Assembly: GCF_001679325.1 (NCBI RefSeq)
Contig: NZ_LZMX01000030.1
Reading direction: 5' to 3' (one strand)
From: Haemophilus_D parainfluenzae_AD
GTDB taxonomy: Bacteria > Pseudomonadota > Gammaproteobacteria > Enterobacterales > Pasteurellaceae
DNA length: 64,000 nucleotides
The notes beneath the pieces were generated by a model. It did no database searches. It was not told the origin of the DNA and worked only from the letters and a program-made list of their open reading frames with translations. This document shows positions 17,014-26,500 of this stretch, in pieces (position 1 is the stretch's first letter; each line of letters starts with the position of its first letter). The position numbers and the translations under genes were made by a program.

Positions 17014-18747
17014 GTGAATATTCAATCTATTTTATCCGATAAAATTAAACAAGCGATGATTGCTGCTGGCGCAGATGAACAATGTGATGCGCTTATTCGC
17101 CAATCAGGTAAACCCCAATTTGGCGATTACCAAGCAAACGGCATCATGGCTGCTGCTAAAAAACTAGGTTTAAATCCACGTGAATTTGCACAAAAAGTAT
17201 TAGATCATGCTGATCTTTCTGATGTCGCAGAAAAAACTGAAATTGCTGGTCCAGGTTTTATTAATATTTTCTTAAATCCAACTTGGTTAGCGAATAACGT
17301 TTCTGCTGCATTAAAAGATCAAAATCTTGGTGTCAGTGCAAATGAAAAACAAACCATCGTGATTGATTATTCTTCACCAAACGTTGCGAAAGAAATGCAC
17401 GTAGGTCACTTACGTTCTACCATCATCGGTGATGCCGTTGTTCGTACCCTTGAATTTTTAGGTCACAACGTTATTCGTGCGAATCACGTGGGTGACTGGG
17501 GTACGCAATTTGGTATGCTTATTGCTTATCTTGAAAAAATGGAAAATGAACACGCAAGCGAAATGGAACTTCAAGATCTTGAAGCATTCTATCGCGAAGC
17601 GAAAAAACATTATGATGAAGATGAAGCTTTCGCTGAAAAAGCCCGTAACTATGTGGTGAAATTGCAAGGTGGAGATGAATATTGCCGTACAATGTGGAAA
17701 AAATTAGTTGATATCACCATGCAACAAAATCAACGTAACTATGATCGTTTGAATGTCACGTTGACCGAAAAAGATGTGATGGGTGAAAGTCTTTATAACC
17801 CGATGTTACCGGCCATCGTTGAAGATCTAAAAAAACAAGGTTTAGCCGTTGAAGATGAAGGTGCATTGGTCGTTTATCTTGATGAATTCAAGAATAAAGA
17901 AGGTGAACCGATGGGCGTTATCGTTCAGAAGAAAGATGGCGGTTTCCTTTATACTACGACTGATATTGCTGCAGCAAAATATCGTTACGAAACCTTAAAA
18001 GCGGATCGCGCATTAGTGTTCTCTGATACACGCCAAAGCCAACACATGCAACAAGCGTGGTTAATTACGCGTAAAGCAGGTTATGTGCCAGACAGCTTCT
18101 CACTTGAACATAAAAACTTCGGTATGATGTTGGGTAAAGATGGTAAACCATTCAAAACTCGTACTGGCGGCACCGTAAAATTAGCAGATTTATTAGATGA
18201 AGCTATTGAACGTGCCACTGTATTAATCAACGAGAAAAATACCAACTTATCTGATGAAGAAAAAACTGCGGTTATTGAAGCGGTGGGTATTGGCTCGGTG
18301 AAATATGCGGATCTTTCCAAAAACCGCACAACTGACTATGTGTTCGATTGGGATAATATGCTCAGTTTTGAAGGTAATACCGCGCCTTATATGCAATATG
18401 CTTATACACGTATTCGTTCAATCTTCAATAAAGCAGACGTGAATCCAACCGCTCTTGCAGAAGCTAAGATTCAGCTTTCTGATGAAAAAGAACGTGCATT
18501 AGCCATCAAATTGCTTCAATTTGAGGAAGCGGTTCAAACTGTGGGCAAAGAAGGGACACCGCATGTGCTCTGTGCTTATTTATATGAGTTGGCAGGAGTG
18601 TTCTCCTCATTCTATGAACACTGCCCAATCTTAAATGCTGAAGACGAAAGCGTAAAATTGAGCCGTTTAAAACTCGCTTCTCTCACAGAGAAAACTTTAA
18701 AACAAGGTTTAGAGTTATTAGGCATTAAGACAATCGAAAAAATGTAA
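17014..18747 (+). CDS. argS: Arginyl-tRNA synthetase
   Basis: Charges tRNA-Arg. The start is GTG at 17014 preceded by AGGAAAA; protein MNIQSILSDKIKQAMIAAG. The N-terminal additional domain (~1-110) and the HIGH-equivalent SPNVAKEMHVGHLRST near 120-135 are present. A canonical KMSKS is absent; instead FKTRTGGTVKLADLLDEA is seen near 380, as is usual in this enzyme. The C-terminal DALR anticodon-binding domain ends in GLELLGIKTIEKM. Its 577 residues match the family. It is transcribed alone and shares a bidirectional terminator with convergent smrB. Confidence 0.97.
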   Translation: MNIQSILSDKIKQAMIAAGADEQCDALIRQSGKPQFGDYQANGIMAAAKKLGLNPREFAQKVLDHADLSDVAEKTEIAGPGFINIFLNPTWLANNVSAALKDQNLGVSANEKQTIVIDYSSPNVAKEMHVGHLRSTIIGDAVVRTLEFLGHNVIRANHVGDWGTQFGMLIAYLEKMENEHASEMELQDLEAFYREAKKHYDEDEAFAEKARNYVVKLQGGDEYCRTMWKKLVDITMQQNQRNYDRLNVTLTEKDVMGESLYNPMLPAIVEDLKKQGLAVEDEGALVVYLDEFKNKEGEPMGVIVQKKDGGFLYTTTDIAAAKYRYETLKADRALVFSDTRQSQHMQQAWLITRKAGYVPDSFSLEHKNFGMMLGKDGKPFKTRTGGTVKLADLLDEAIERATVLINEKNTNLSDEEKTAVIEAVGIGSVKYADLSKNRTTDYVFDWDNMLSFEGNTAPYMQYAYTRIRSIFNKADVNPTALAEAKIQLSDEKERALAIKLLQFEEAVQTVGKEGTPHVLCAYLYELAGVFSSFYEHCPILNAEDESVKLSRLKLASLTEKTLKQGLELLGIKTIEKM

Positions 18748-18779
18748 AAAAAGTGCGGTCAATTTCGACCGCACTTTTT
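18748..18779. terminator. Bidirectional uptake-signal terminator, argS/smrB
   Basis: AAAAAGTGCGGTC and its exact complement surround a six-base loop, with T runs on each strand. Both arms are intact uptake signals. Confidence 0.93.
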
Positions 18780-18781
18780 CT

Positions 18782-19291
18782 TTATACATCCACTAAAATG
18801 AGTATCGCAGCTTCTCCGCCCCATTCTTTGGGAGCTTGGTGTAACGCTCGGACTTTCGGGTGCTGAACTAACCAACGTGGAATTTGTTTTTTCAACGTAA
18901 ACGTGCCGTAGCCGGTCATGATGCTCGCGCAATAAACATGCTCATCCTCACAAGCTAACAACAGCGCGGCCAATTCCATTTTTGCTTGTTCACGGGTTAA
19001 ACCATGTAAATCCAAAAATAATTCGGGTGAAAAATCACCACGACGAAGTTGTTTCAATAAATGGCTATCTTCCCCTTCGCGTAAATATTTGATGACACCA
19101 TCATGTTCATTTAGCAAGGGTTCATATTCATCGGAAAAATAGAAAAGCGTATCTTCTTTTTCTCGAATATCACGTAAATGGGATTTTTTTTGACCGCTCT
19201 TTTGACGGGGCGCCACAAAGGTATCTTGCTTAATGAGTTTGATCCCTTTTGTTTCCGCCCGAAAAAGATCGAAATCATCTGGTTCTGTCAT
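18782..19291 (-). CDS. smrB: SmrB-type ribosome-rescue endonuclease
   Basis: A Smr-domain nuclease of the SmrB/YfcN family, which in E. coli cleaves mRNA between collided ribosomes. The N-terminal half is charged and variable. The Smr domain occupies residues ~90-169 with the motifs FLDLHGLTREQAK and GYGTFTLKKQIPRWL (in place of GKG..). The HxxxKEWGG-like end (LHQAPKEWGGEAA) is family-typical. ATG ending at 19291 gives 169 residues, with GAGA upstream; a TTG four codons earlier is possible. It is divergent from prmB, the pairing seen in E. coli. Confidence 0.9.
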   Translation of the reverse strand: MTEPDDFDLFRAETKGIKLIKQDTFVAPRQKSGQKKSHLRDIREKEDTLFYFSDEYEPLLNEHDGVIKYLREGEDSHLLKQLRRGDFSPELFLDLHGLTREQAKMELAALLLACEDEHVYCASIMTGYGTFTLKKQIPRWLVQHPKVRALHQAPKEWGGEAAILILVDV

Positions 19292-19375
19292 TATTTTTCT
19301 CAATTTGTTATTTTGCTTAATGATAGCACATCTATTCTATGGTATAACTAGCCAAATTTTTTATTGAGGCACAAA

Positions 19376-20320
19376 ATGGAAACCTTACACAATCAAGAAC
19401 TTGTTGCGACAATTTTAGAAGATAATGTGGCAAGTGAATTAACGACCATTCAAGATTTTTTACGCTGGACATACAGCACATTCAACCGTTCTGATATTTA
19501 CTATGGGCAAGGACACGACAATGCGTGGGATGAAAGCCTTCAATTAGTCCTTGCGGGGCTTCAATTGCCGCTCGATTTTCCGCAAGATTTATTTAGCAGC
19601 AAACTTACTCATTCTGAAAAAGAGACTTTAGTACAATTAGTCTTAAGTCGTATTGAGCAACGTGTACCTGTCGCTTATTTAACGAATAGTGCGTGGTTCT
19701 GCGGATTAGAATTTTATGTGGATGAGCGTACGATTATTCCTCGCTCGCCAATTAGTGCATTAATCCAAGATAAATTTGCTCCGCTTTTAAAATCTGAACC
19801 AAAACGTATTTTAGATCTTTGTACTGGAAGTGGTTGTATTGCAATCGCGACGGCTGAAGCCTTTCCTGAAGCTGAAGTAGATGCAGTCGATCTTTCCGCA
19901 GATGCGTTAAATGTGGCAGAAATCAATATTGCACGCCACCAATTAGAACATCGAGTTTTCCCAATTCAATCAGATTTATTCCAAAATCTCTTTGGTCAGC
20001 AATATGATTTAATCGTCACCAATCCGCCTTATGTGGATGAAGAAGATCTGGCAGATATGCCGGAAGAATTCCATTATGAGCCTGAATTAGCCTTAGGTTC
20101 TGGTGTTGATGGTTTAGAAATTACAAAACAAATTTTAAAACAAGCGCCGGATTATTTAACGCCAAATGGCGTGCTCGTTTGTGAAGTGGGCAACAGCATG
20201 GTGAGCCTTATCGAACAATATCCAGATGTGCCATTTGAATGGGTTAAACTAAAAAATGGCGGCCTAGGTGTATTTGCCATTAGCCGCGAAGATTTAGTGA
20301 AATATCACGATTCTTTTTAA
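19376..20320 (+). CDS. prmB: Ribosomal protein L3 glutamine methyltransferase PrmB
   Basis: Methylates the side-chain amide of a glutamine of ribosomal protein L3. The N-terminal helical substrate domain is followed by a Rossmann methyltransferase: ILDLCTGSGCIAIA near residue 139-152 binds SAM, and VTNPPYVDEEDL near 222-233 carries the NPPY glutamine-methylation motif. ATG at 19376 (314 residues) follows TTGAGG; an in-frame TTG at 19364 would overlap that ribosome site and is less likely. It is divergent from smrB and followed by two hairpins. Confidence 0.94.
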   Translation: METLHNQELVATILEDNVASELTTIQDFLRWTYSTFNRSDIYYGQGHDNAWDESLQLVLAGLQLPLDFPQDLFSSKLTHSEKETLVQLVLSRIEQRVPVAYLTNSAWFCGLEFYVDERTIIPRSPISALIQDKFAPLLKSEPKRILDLCTGSGCIAIATAEAFPEAEVDAVDLSADALNVAEINIARHQLEHRVFPIQSDLFQNLFGQQYDLIVTNPPYVDEEDLADMPEEFHYEPELALGSGVDGLEITKQILKQAPDYLTPNGVLVCEVGNSMVSLIEQYPDVPFEWVKLKNGGLGVFAISREDLVKYHDSF

Positions 20321-20324
20321 GCTA

Positions 20325-20363
20325 AAGTGCGGTTAAAAATTGTCGTAAATTTTGACCGCACTT
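20325..20363 (+). terminator. Uptake-signal inverted pair after prmB
   Basis: AAGTGCGGT and ACCGCACTT pair, with flanking AT-rich complement extending the stem. T tract is poor, so it may only support the next hairpin. Confidence 0.6.
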
Positions 20364-20374
20364 AACAATTACTG

Positions 20375-20405
20375 GCGCGCGTTCTTAACGCGTGCTTTTC
20401 TTTTT
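20375..20405 (+). terminator. GC-rich terminator after prmB
   Basis: A nine-pair stem built from GCGCGCGTT and AACGCGTGC (one G-T pair), tight loop, then TTTTCTTTTTT. It lies 12 bases before the next start codon. Confidence 0.7.
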
Positions 20406-20416
20406 TAAATAAAACA

Positions 20417-21481
20417 ATGAATTTACAAAAACTTTTACTGACTCGTCGTTTCTTTTCTACCCTTGCATTCTTTTCCATGCAAACGGTATTTTTCATCTAT
20501 TTACAAGGAAAAGGCTTAAGTAACAGCGAAATTGCCTTTTCGCTCTCGTTGCTTTTCTTCTGCAACCAAGCATTAGCGATTTTAGCCGGTATCTGGGGCG
20601 ATCGTTTTGGATTGGCTAAAATGATGTTACTTGGGTGCTTTTTAGATGTGATTGCCTATATTTTCTTTCTCTCTGCTGATAATTATATTCTGCTTTTAAT
20701 TGCTACCACCTGTTTTGGCTTAGGCAGTTGTTTGTTTGGTACCAATGCGAAAGCCTGCCTATTGGTGATCGCGGGTGAAGAATACAAAGAGAAAACCCGA
20801 TTACAAGGAAAATATTTGAAAGTCACCTCCATGTCGTCTATGTTTGCGCCTTTGTTGGTGATTCCATTTATTAAATACAATCATATTGAATGGTTGATTT
20901 GGGTATGCTTTGCGATGGAAGCGATTCTCTTTGCCTTAATGGTAAAACCGTTTTATCAAATCCAAACCTTGCAAACCTTAGTGAAATTTCGGTTTGCCCA
21001 AATTAAAGAAATCATCACCAAAGAATTTTTATGGGTGCATTTGATGCTGTTTATTCCCCTTTCCATTGCAACCTCATTCTTTGTGATCTTTCCGTTTCTG
21101 TTTGATAACAAATTAGGTATGCCGGAACACTCCCCCATTGCACTTTTTGTAAATGGTTTGCTGACTGTCTTACTACAAAGTTATTTTTCTCGAAAAATTA
21201 ACTTAACGATTAAACAAACGCTATGGGTGGCGCCAATCTTGGCTGTTGGCATCATCCTGCCTTGGTTTATTACGTTGAAATATATTTCTTTGGTTTCTGC
21301 TTATATTTACTTGGTCATCTTCACAGTGATTGAAGTCTATGCCTTAACGGCAATGGCGAATTTATTAGTAAAATTTGATAATGGTACTAACCGAGGTTTT
21401 ATCTTTGGCTCATCACGATTATTGCTTTCTATCGCAACTGTTATCGTCATGAACTTAGTGCCACATTTGTTTTTATTATGA
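20417..21481 (+). CDS. MFS transporter (uncharacterised substrate)
   Basis: A 354-residue inner-membrane protein of the major facilitator superfamily. Alternating hydrophobic stretches suggest 10-12 membrane helices. GDRFGLAKMMLLGC near residue 55-68 is the loop 2-3 motif A (GxxxDRxGxK-like). The central charged loop (FYQIQTLQTLVKFRFAQIKEI) separates the two halves. It is shorter than most 12-helix members (about 400). No neighbour indicates a substrate: prmB is upstream on the same strand and cysB is convergent. The start at ATG 20417 lacks an obvious strong Shine-Dalgarno. Confidence 0.8.
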   Translation: MNLQKLLLTRRFFSTLAFFSMQTVFFIYLQGKGLSNSEIAFSLSLLFFCNQALAILAGIWGDRFGLAKMMLLGCFLDVIAYIFFLSADNYILLLIATTCFGLGSCLFGTNAKACLLVIAGEEYKEKTRLQGKYLKVTSMSSMFAPLLVIPFIKYNHIEWLIWVCFAMEAILFALMVKPFYQIQTLQTLVKFRFAQIKEIITKEFLWVHLMLFIPLSIATSFFVIFPFLFDNKLGMPEHSPIALFVNGLLTVLLQSYFSRKINLTIKQTLWVAPILAVGIILPWFITLKYISLVSAYIYLVIFTVIEVYALTAMANLLVKFDNGTNRGFIFGSSRLLLSIATVIVMNLVPHLFLL

Positions 21482-21487
21482 AAAAAA

Positions 21488-21526
21488 CGGTCAGAATTCT
21501 CATTAAATTCTGACCGCACTTTTATA
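21488..21526. terminator. Bidirectional terminator between MFS gene and cysB
   Basis: An 11-bp perfect stem (CGGTCAGAATT and complement), with As before and Ts after, so it works on both strands. The right arm contains an uptake signal. Confidence 0.88.
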
Positions 21527-21537
21527 TTTTTCTATGC

Positions 21538-22509
21538 TTATTTCACTTCTAATTCAACATTATCAAACAATTTCTTCACTGCGCTGTTATCACGCAATTT
21601 CTCAGCCTTTTCAACCATTGGTCGGGTTAAGTGTGGAGAGAAAAATTCAATAAAGTCATACATATAGTTGCGTAAGAAAGTACTGTGTTTAAACGCAATT
21701 TGCGTCATACTCGCTCGGAACAAATGCCCTGCATCAATCGCCACTAAATCCTTATCTACTGGAGTATGCGCCATAGATGCCATAATGCCCACACCTAATC
21801 CTAAACGCACATAAGTTTTAATCACGTCAGCATCCGTTGCGGTAAACACAATGTTCGGCAGAATCCCCGCTCGATTAAACGCATAGTCCAAATCAGACAC
21901 ACCGGTAAAACCAAAGGTATAAGTGACTAACGGATATTTCCCCAACTCCTCAACAGTAAGATTTTTCACTTTTGCCAAAGGATGGTCAGGTTTAACAATC
22001 ACCGAACGATTCCACAAATAGCAAGGCAGTTGAATCAAATCATCAAAAATATACGGCGCTTCTGTTGTGATCGCTAAATCCACTTCGCCTGAAATCAATG
22101 CATCATGAATTTGCGTCGGTGAACCTTGATGAATATGCAAACTCACATCCGGATATTGTTTAGAGAAACGTTCCACTACAGCTGGCAGCATATAACGTGC
22201 TTGCGTATTGGTTGTTGCGATGCGTAACACGCCATGATTCGGACAAGTATATTCATTGGCTACTGATTTAATGCTTTGCGCTTTCACTAGAAGCTCACGA
22301 GCAATTGCGACGATCTTTTTACCCGCTGGCGTAATGGATTTAATGTGTTTACCATTACGCTCAAAAATCTCTAAACCTAATTCATCTTCTAACAAGCGAA
22401 CTTGTTTACTGATACCTGGCTGAGAGGTATAAAGCGCATTCGCGGCTTCAGTCACATTTAAATTTTGGTTTACAATCTCAACAATGTAGCGAAGTTGCTG
22501 CATTTTCAT
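21538..22509 (-). CDS. cysB: LysR-family regulator CysB
   Basis: Transcription activator of sulfate assimilation and cysteine synthesis, normally responding to N-acetylserine. The N-terminal winged helix (MKMQQLRYIVEIVNQ..., NVTEAANALYTSQPGISKQVRLLEDELG) is nearly canonical for CysB. The periplasmic-binding-like effector domain follows from ~residue 95, with TTNTQARYMLP and GVGIMASMAH. I start at ATG ending at 22509 (MKMQQL, 323 residues, the family length) rather than the GTG at 22521. It follows rluB closely on the same strand, so co-transcription is possible. Confidence 0.95.
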   Translation of the reverse strand: MKMQQLRYIVEIVNQNLNVTEAANALYTSQPGISKQVRLLEDELGLEIFERNGKHIKSITPAGKKIVAIARELLVKAQSIKSVANEYTCPNHGVLRIATTNTQARYMLPAVVERFSKQYPDVSLHIHQGSPTQIHDALISGEVDLAITTEAPYIFDDLIQLPCYLWNRSVIVKPDHPLAKVKNLTVEELGKYPLVTYTFGFTGVSDLDYAFNRAGILPNIVFTATDADVIKTYVRLGLGVGIMASMAHTPVDKDLVAIDAGHLFRASMTQIAFKHSTFLRNYMYDFIEFFSPHLTRPMVEKAEKLRDNSAVKKLFDNVELEVK

Positions 22510-22521
22510 CGCGAATACCAC

Positions 22522-23532
22522 CTATTTTTTATAGCGTTTACTTAACTCAGTATAACGTTTTACTGCTTTACGAATTTGACCTGATTTTGGTCGACGACGA
22601 GGTTTCGTCACATCCAATTTAGTTTCTGTTTCAGGTGGCAAGCCCACTAATTCACGTAAATAGTTGACGTTTTCCAGATCCATTTCTTCCCAACCACCAC
22701 GCGGTAAGCCTTTCATCAGCTTAATGTTGCCGTAACGAATACGAATTAAGCGGCTCACTTGAATACCTTGTGATTCCCATAAACGACGTACTTCACGGTT
22801 ACGACCTTCCATTAAAGTCACGTCATACCATTGGTTAATTCCCACACCACCGGCAAATTTGATTTCTTTGAAATTAGCTGGACCATCTTCCAACTGAACG
22901 CCTTTACGTAAACGTGCTAACATAGCATCATCCACTTGGCCAAATACACGTACAGAATATTCACGCTCAACTTCACGGCTTGGGTGCATTAAACGATTCG
23001 CTAATTCGCCATCTGTTGTGAAAAGCAATAAGCCCGAAGTATTAATATCCAAACGGCCTACCGCAATCCATCTTGCACCATTTAAGCGTGGTAAACGATC
23101 GAATACGGTCGGACGACCTTCAGGATCGCTACGGGTACAAAGTTCGCCTTCAGGTTTGTAATACATTAATACACGGCATACTTCTTTTTGTGCTTGTTGA
23201 AGATTGATGATACGACCATCAATACGCACTTTTACACCAGAATGTACATCGATACGATCGCCAAGGGTGGCCATTTTGCCATCAACACTCACACGATTTT
23301 CAGCAATCATCGCTTCAATTTCACGACGAGAGCCCTGTCCTGCTCGCGCAAGCACTTTCTGTAATTTTTCACCTTCTACAGTAGATTGACGGGATGTTTT
23401 AGTTACCTTGGCTTTTGGAGTTGATTTGATGTCAGAATTGACTGCACTTTTACGTTCTTTACGCTCAAAGTGCGGTTGTTTTCCCGATTGTTTTTCACGT
23501 TCTTGTCTGACTGGTTTTTGAATAGATTTCAT
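22522..23532 (-). CDS. rluB: 23S rRNA pseudouridine synthase RluB
   Basis: Forms pseudouridine in the peptidyl-transferase region of 23S rRNA (position 2605 in E. coli). The N-terminal ~55 residues are a basic, low-complexity tail. The S4 RNA-binding domain follows (EKLQKVLARAGQGSRREIEAMI). The catalytic aspartate is in GRLDINTSGLLLFTTDGELANRL, and the RsuA-type motif MEGRNREVRRLWES is near the end. A basic C-terminal tail (RRRPKSGQIRKAVKRY) is typical of RluB as opposed to RsuA or RluE. An uptake signal in the N-terminal tail encodes part of the KQPHFERK sequence. Confidence 0.94.
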   Translation of the reverse strand: MKSIQKPVRQEREKQSGKQPHFERKERKSAVNSDIKSTPKAKVTKTSRQSTVEGEKLQKVLARAGQGSRREIEAMIAENRVSVDGKMATLGDRIDVHSGVKVRIDGRIINLQQAQKEVCRVLMYYKPEGELCTRSDPEGRPTVFDRLPRLNGARWIAVGRLDINTSGLLLFTTDGELANRLMHPSREVEREYSVRVFGQVDDAMLARLRKGVQLEDGPANFKEIKFAGGVGINQWYDVTLMEGRNREVRRLWESQGIQVSRLIRIRYGNIKLMKGLPRGGWEEMDLENVNYLRELVGLPPETETKLDVTKPRRRPKSGQIRKAVKRYTELSKRYKK

Positions 23533-23571
23533 CTGTTTTCCTTTGTCGCTTTCCCAAGCGTCTAAAATAAG

Positions 23572-24195
23572 TTAAATGAAAGGATCGGTACTACCACTTC
23601 CTTCACGTAAAATCACTGGCGATTCTTCCGTTAAATCTACCACCGTTGTTGGCTCTTGACCTAAATAACCACCATGAATAATTAAATCCACTTGACGTTC
23701 TAAGCATTCGCGAATCTCTTCGGGATCGGAATAAGTCATATGTTCATTATCAGGCAACATCAGTGAGCAAGATAAAATCGGTTCACCTAATGCCTTCAAT
23801 AAATCTAAGGCTATTTGATTATCCGGTACACGCAAGCCAATGGTTTTGCGTTTTGACGTCATTAATCGACGAGGAAGCTCTTTCGTTGCCGTCAAAATAA
23901 AGGTATAACGCCCCGGTGTATTGTTTTTAATTAAGCGATAAGCCACATTACTTACCGTTGCATAGGTGGAAAGCTCTGATAAATCGCTACATACCAACGT
24001 AAAATTATGCCCTTCTGGCAATTTACGAATCGCCACGATACGATCCATAGCATGTTTATCGCCTATCATACAACCTAAGGCATAGCCTGAATCGGTCGGG
24101 TACACAATGACGCCACCTTGACGCAAAATTTCTACCGCTTGATTAATCAAACGCGCTTGCGGATTTTCAGGGTGGATATAGAAAAATTGGCTCAT
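23572..24195 (-). CDS. yciO: YciO/TsaC-family protein (threonylcarbamoyl-AMP synthase-like)
   Basis: A 207-residue YrdC-fold protein related to the enzyme that makes threonylcarbamoyl-AMP for tRNA t6A. The fold is marked by GGVIVYPTDSGYALGC near residue 27-42, KLPEGHNFTLVCSDL and KRKTIGLRVPD. HNF in place of the KR..P motif is characteristic of YciO rather than TsaC. YciO's physiological role is not settled, and it does not fully replace TsaC. It lies upstream of rluB on the same strand, as in H. influenzae, and probably forms a yciO-rluB-cysB transcript. Confidence 0.88.
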   Translation of the reverse strand: MSQFFYIHPENPQARLINQAVEILRQGGVIVYPTDSGYALGCMIGDKHAMDRIVAIRKLPEGHNFTLVCSDLSELSTYATVSNVAYRLIKNNTPGRYTFILTATKELPRRLMTSKRKTIGLRVPDNQIALDLLKALGEPILSCSLMLPDNEHMTYSDPEEIRECLERQVDLIIHGGYLGQEPTTVVDLTEESPVILREGSGSTDPFI

Positions 24196-24269
24196 AATTT
24201 TGTCCTTAAAAAACTGATGAGATTATACACCGATTTAGAGGCAGGTTATAAGAATTTGTTATAAAAAAC

Positions 24270-24302
24270 GACCGCACTTTGAAACTAATCTAAAGTGCGG
24301 TC
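24270..24302. terminator. Uptake-signal terminator after sucCD
   Basis: GACCGCACTTT and its complement pair across an 11-base loop. On the minus strand six Ts follow, terminating sucD. Confidence 0.9.
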
Positions 24303-24317
24303 CATTTTTTAGGTATT

Positions 24318-25187
24318 TTATTTCAATAATTCACGAAGGGCTGAACCGATTTCAGCAAGACTTCTCACTGTCTTCACACCAGCCGCTTCAAGTGCAGCAA
24401 TTTTATCTTCTGCAGTCCCTTTTCCACCGCTGATAATCGCTCCCGCATGTCCCATGCGCTTGCCTTTTGGCGCAGTTACACCTGCGATATAAGCCACCAC
24501 AGGTTTTGTTACATGAGATTTAATGAACGATGCTGCCTCTTCTTCTGCTGATCCACCGATTTCACCAATCATCACGATGGCTTCGGTTTCAGAATCTTCT
24601 TGGAATCGTTTAAGAATATTAATGAAGTTAGATCCTGGAATAGGATCTCCACCGATCCCGACACAAGTGGATTGACCGAAACCTTCATCTGTCGTTTGTT
24701 TTACCGCTTCATAAGTCAAAGTGCCTGAACGAGAAACAATGCCTACTCTACCTTTTTTATGAATATTGCCCGGCATAATACCAATCTTACATTCATCCGG
24801 TGTAATCACGCCTGGGCAATTAGGACCAATCATCACGACACCGGTTTCATTTAATTTTTGTTTTACCAACAACATGTCCAATGTTGGGATGCCTTCTGTA
24901 ATACAGACTATCAACTGAATACCGGCATCAATGGCTTCCAAGATGGCATCTTTGCAAAATGGTGCGGGCACATAAATCATAGTTGCCGTAGCCCCTGTAG
25001 CTTGCACCGCTTCACGCACTGTATTAAATACCGGCAAACCTAAATGCGTTGTTCCGCCTTTATTTGGTGAAACGCCACCCACTAACTTGGTGCCATAAAC
25101 TAATGCCTGCTCGCTGTGAAATGTCCCTTGCGCACCAGTGAAACCTTGGCAAATTACTTTTGTCTCTTTATTAATTAAAATCGCCAT
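24318..25187 (-). CDS. sucD: Succinyl-CoA synthetase alpha subunit SucD
   Basis: Alpha subunit of ADP-forming succinyl-CoA ligase, which interconverts succinyl-CoA and succinate with nucleotide phosphorylation. The CoA-binding Rossmann domain begins CQGFTGAQGTFHSEQA. The phosphohistidine lies in GKRMGHAGAIISGGKG near residue 243-258, and IGEIGGSAEEEAA contacts the beta subunit. Its 289 residues are normal. It starts two bases after sucC ends, so the two are translationally coupled, with a GGAGAA ribosome site inside the sucC end. Confidence 0.97.
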   Translation of the reverse strand: MAILINKETKVICQGFTGAQGTFHSEQALVYGTKLVGGVSPNKGGTTHLGLPVFNTVREAVQATGATATMIYVPAPFCKDAILEAIDAGIQLIVCITEGIPTLDMLLVKQKLNETGVVMIGPNCPGVITPDECKIGIMPGNIHKKGRVGIVSRSGTLTYEAVKQTTDEGFGQSTCVGIGGDPIPGSNFINILKRFQEDSETEAIVMIGEIGGSAEEEAASFIKSHVTKPVVAYIAGVTAPKGKRMGHAGAIISGGKGTAEDKIAALEAAGVKTVRSLAEIGSALRELLK

Positions 25188-25189
25188 GA

Positions 25190-26356
25190 TTATTCTCCTT
25201 TTGCCGCTTTCACTGCCGCTTGTGCTGCTTCTTGTAAACTATGTGCAGCAATTAAATTCACCCCACTTTCGGCTAAAATTGCTCTGCCTTGTGGAGCATT
25301 GGTTCCTTCTAATCTAACCACAACAGGCACTTTTACACCGACTTCTTGAATCGCTGCTACGACACCTTCAGAAATAAGATCACAGCGTACGATTCCACCA
25401 AAAATATTCACTAAGACAGATTTCACATTTTTATCTGTGAGAATAATTTTAAAAGCTTCAGCCACACGCTCTTTCGTTGCACCGCCACCAACATCAAGGA
25501 AGTTTGCAGGATTACCACCATATAATTTCACGATATCCATGGTTCCCATAGCAAGCCCGGCACCATTGACCATACAGCCGATATCCCCTTCCAAGGCAAC
25601 ATAGTTAAGCTGATATTTTTCTGCTTCGGCTTCACGTGCATCACTTTGACTTAAATCGCGTAAAGCTAATAAATCAGGATGTCGATAAAGTGAGTTATCA
25701 TCAATGCCTACTTTTGCATCTACGCAAATTAAATTGCCTTCTTTCGTCACCACGAGTGGATTGACTTCAACTAAAGAAAAATCTTTTTCGATAAAGAGCT
25801 GAGCGAGTTTTACAAAAATCTCAGCAAATTGTTTATTTTGTTCGCCGCTTAAACCGAGTTTAAAGGCTAACTCACGACCTTGATATGGCATTCCACCCAC
25901 AAGAGGATCAATGGTCACTTTATGAATTAATTCTGGCGTTTCTCTTGCCACATCCTCAATGCTCATCCCTCCCGCTGAAGAAGCCATAAAAATCACTTTC
26001 TGCGAAGCGCGATCAATCACTGCACCAAGATAAAGTTCTTTATCAATCTGGCAGGTTTCTTCAATATAGATACTATTAACGGGTTGGCCTTTTTTATCAG
26101 TTTGGAAAGTGACTAAATGTTGGCCAAGCCATTTATCCGCAAAAGCACGTACTTCTTCTGCATTATGCACAAGCTTCACACCACCTGCTTTTCCACGTCC
26201 ACCAGAGTGAACTTGACATTTCGCTATCCAAACATCGCCATTCAGTTGAAAGAGTGCCATTTCAGCTTCATTTGCCGTTTGGCACACAACACCTTCACTC
26301 ACAGGCAGCGTATATTGCTTAAAAAGCTGCTTAGCTTGGTACTCATGTAAATTCAT
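25190..26356 (-). CDS. sucC: Succinyl-CoA synthetase beta subunit SucC
   Basis: Nucleotide-binding subunit of succinyl-CoA ligase. The N-terminal ATP-grasp domain opens MNLHEYQAKQLFKQY and contains GGRGKAGGVKL near residue 52-62. The C-terminal ligase domain contains GGNPANFLDVGGGATKERV and NIFGGIVRCDLI. Its 388 residues match E. coli. First gene of a sucCD pair. In E. coli sucCD directly follows sucAB; here a divergent permease gene separates the two pairs. Confidence 0.97.
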   Translation of the reverse strand: MNLHEYQAKQLFKQYTLPVSEGVVCQTANEAEMALFQLNGDVWIAKCQVHSGGRGKAGGVKLVHNAEEVRAFADKWLGQHLVTFQTDKKGQPVNSIYIEETCQIDKELYLGAVIDRASQKVIFMASSAGGMSIEDVARETPELIHKVTIDPLVGGMPYQGRELAFKLGLSGEQNKQFAEIFVKLAQLFIEKDFSLVEVNPLVVTKEGNLICVDAKVGIDDNSLYRHPDLLALRDLSQSDAREAEAEKYQLNYVALEGDIGCMVNGAGLAMGTMDIVKLYGGNPANFLDVGGGATKERVAEAFKIILTDKNVKSVLVNIFGGIVRCDLISEGVVAAIQEVGVKVPVVVRLEGTNAPQGRAILAESGVNLIAAHSLQEAAQAAVKAAKGE

Positions 26357-26500
26357 ATTTCCTTCCTATTTTGATGTTGTTTAGCGAAACAAACAAAAAT
26401 TTGACCGCACTTTGTTTTATTTTAAATTCTTGGCTTGCCCTTTCTATATTGAGTTATATACTGGGACAGAAAAACCACAACTCATGTTAAGGATAACAAC

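Noticed and set aside
26400..26500. Possible TPP riboswitch before the CytX-like permease
   Set aside because: No THI-box sequence (such as a CTGAGA core) is present; the leader is short and plain.
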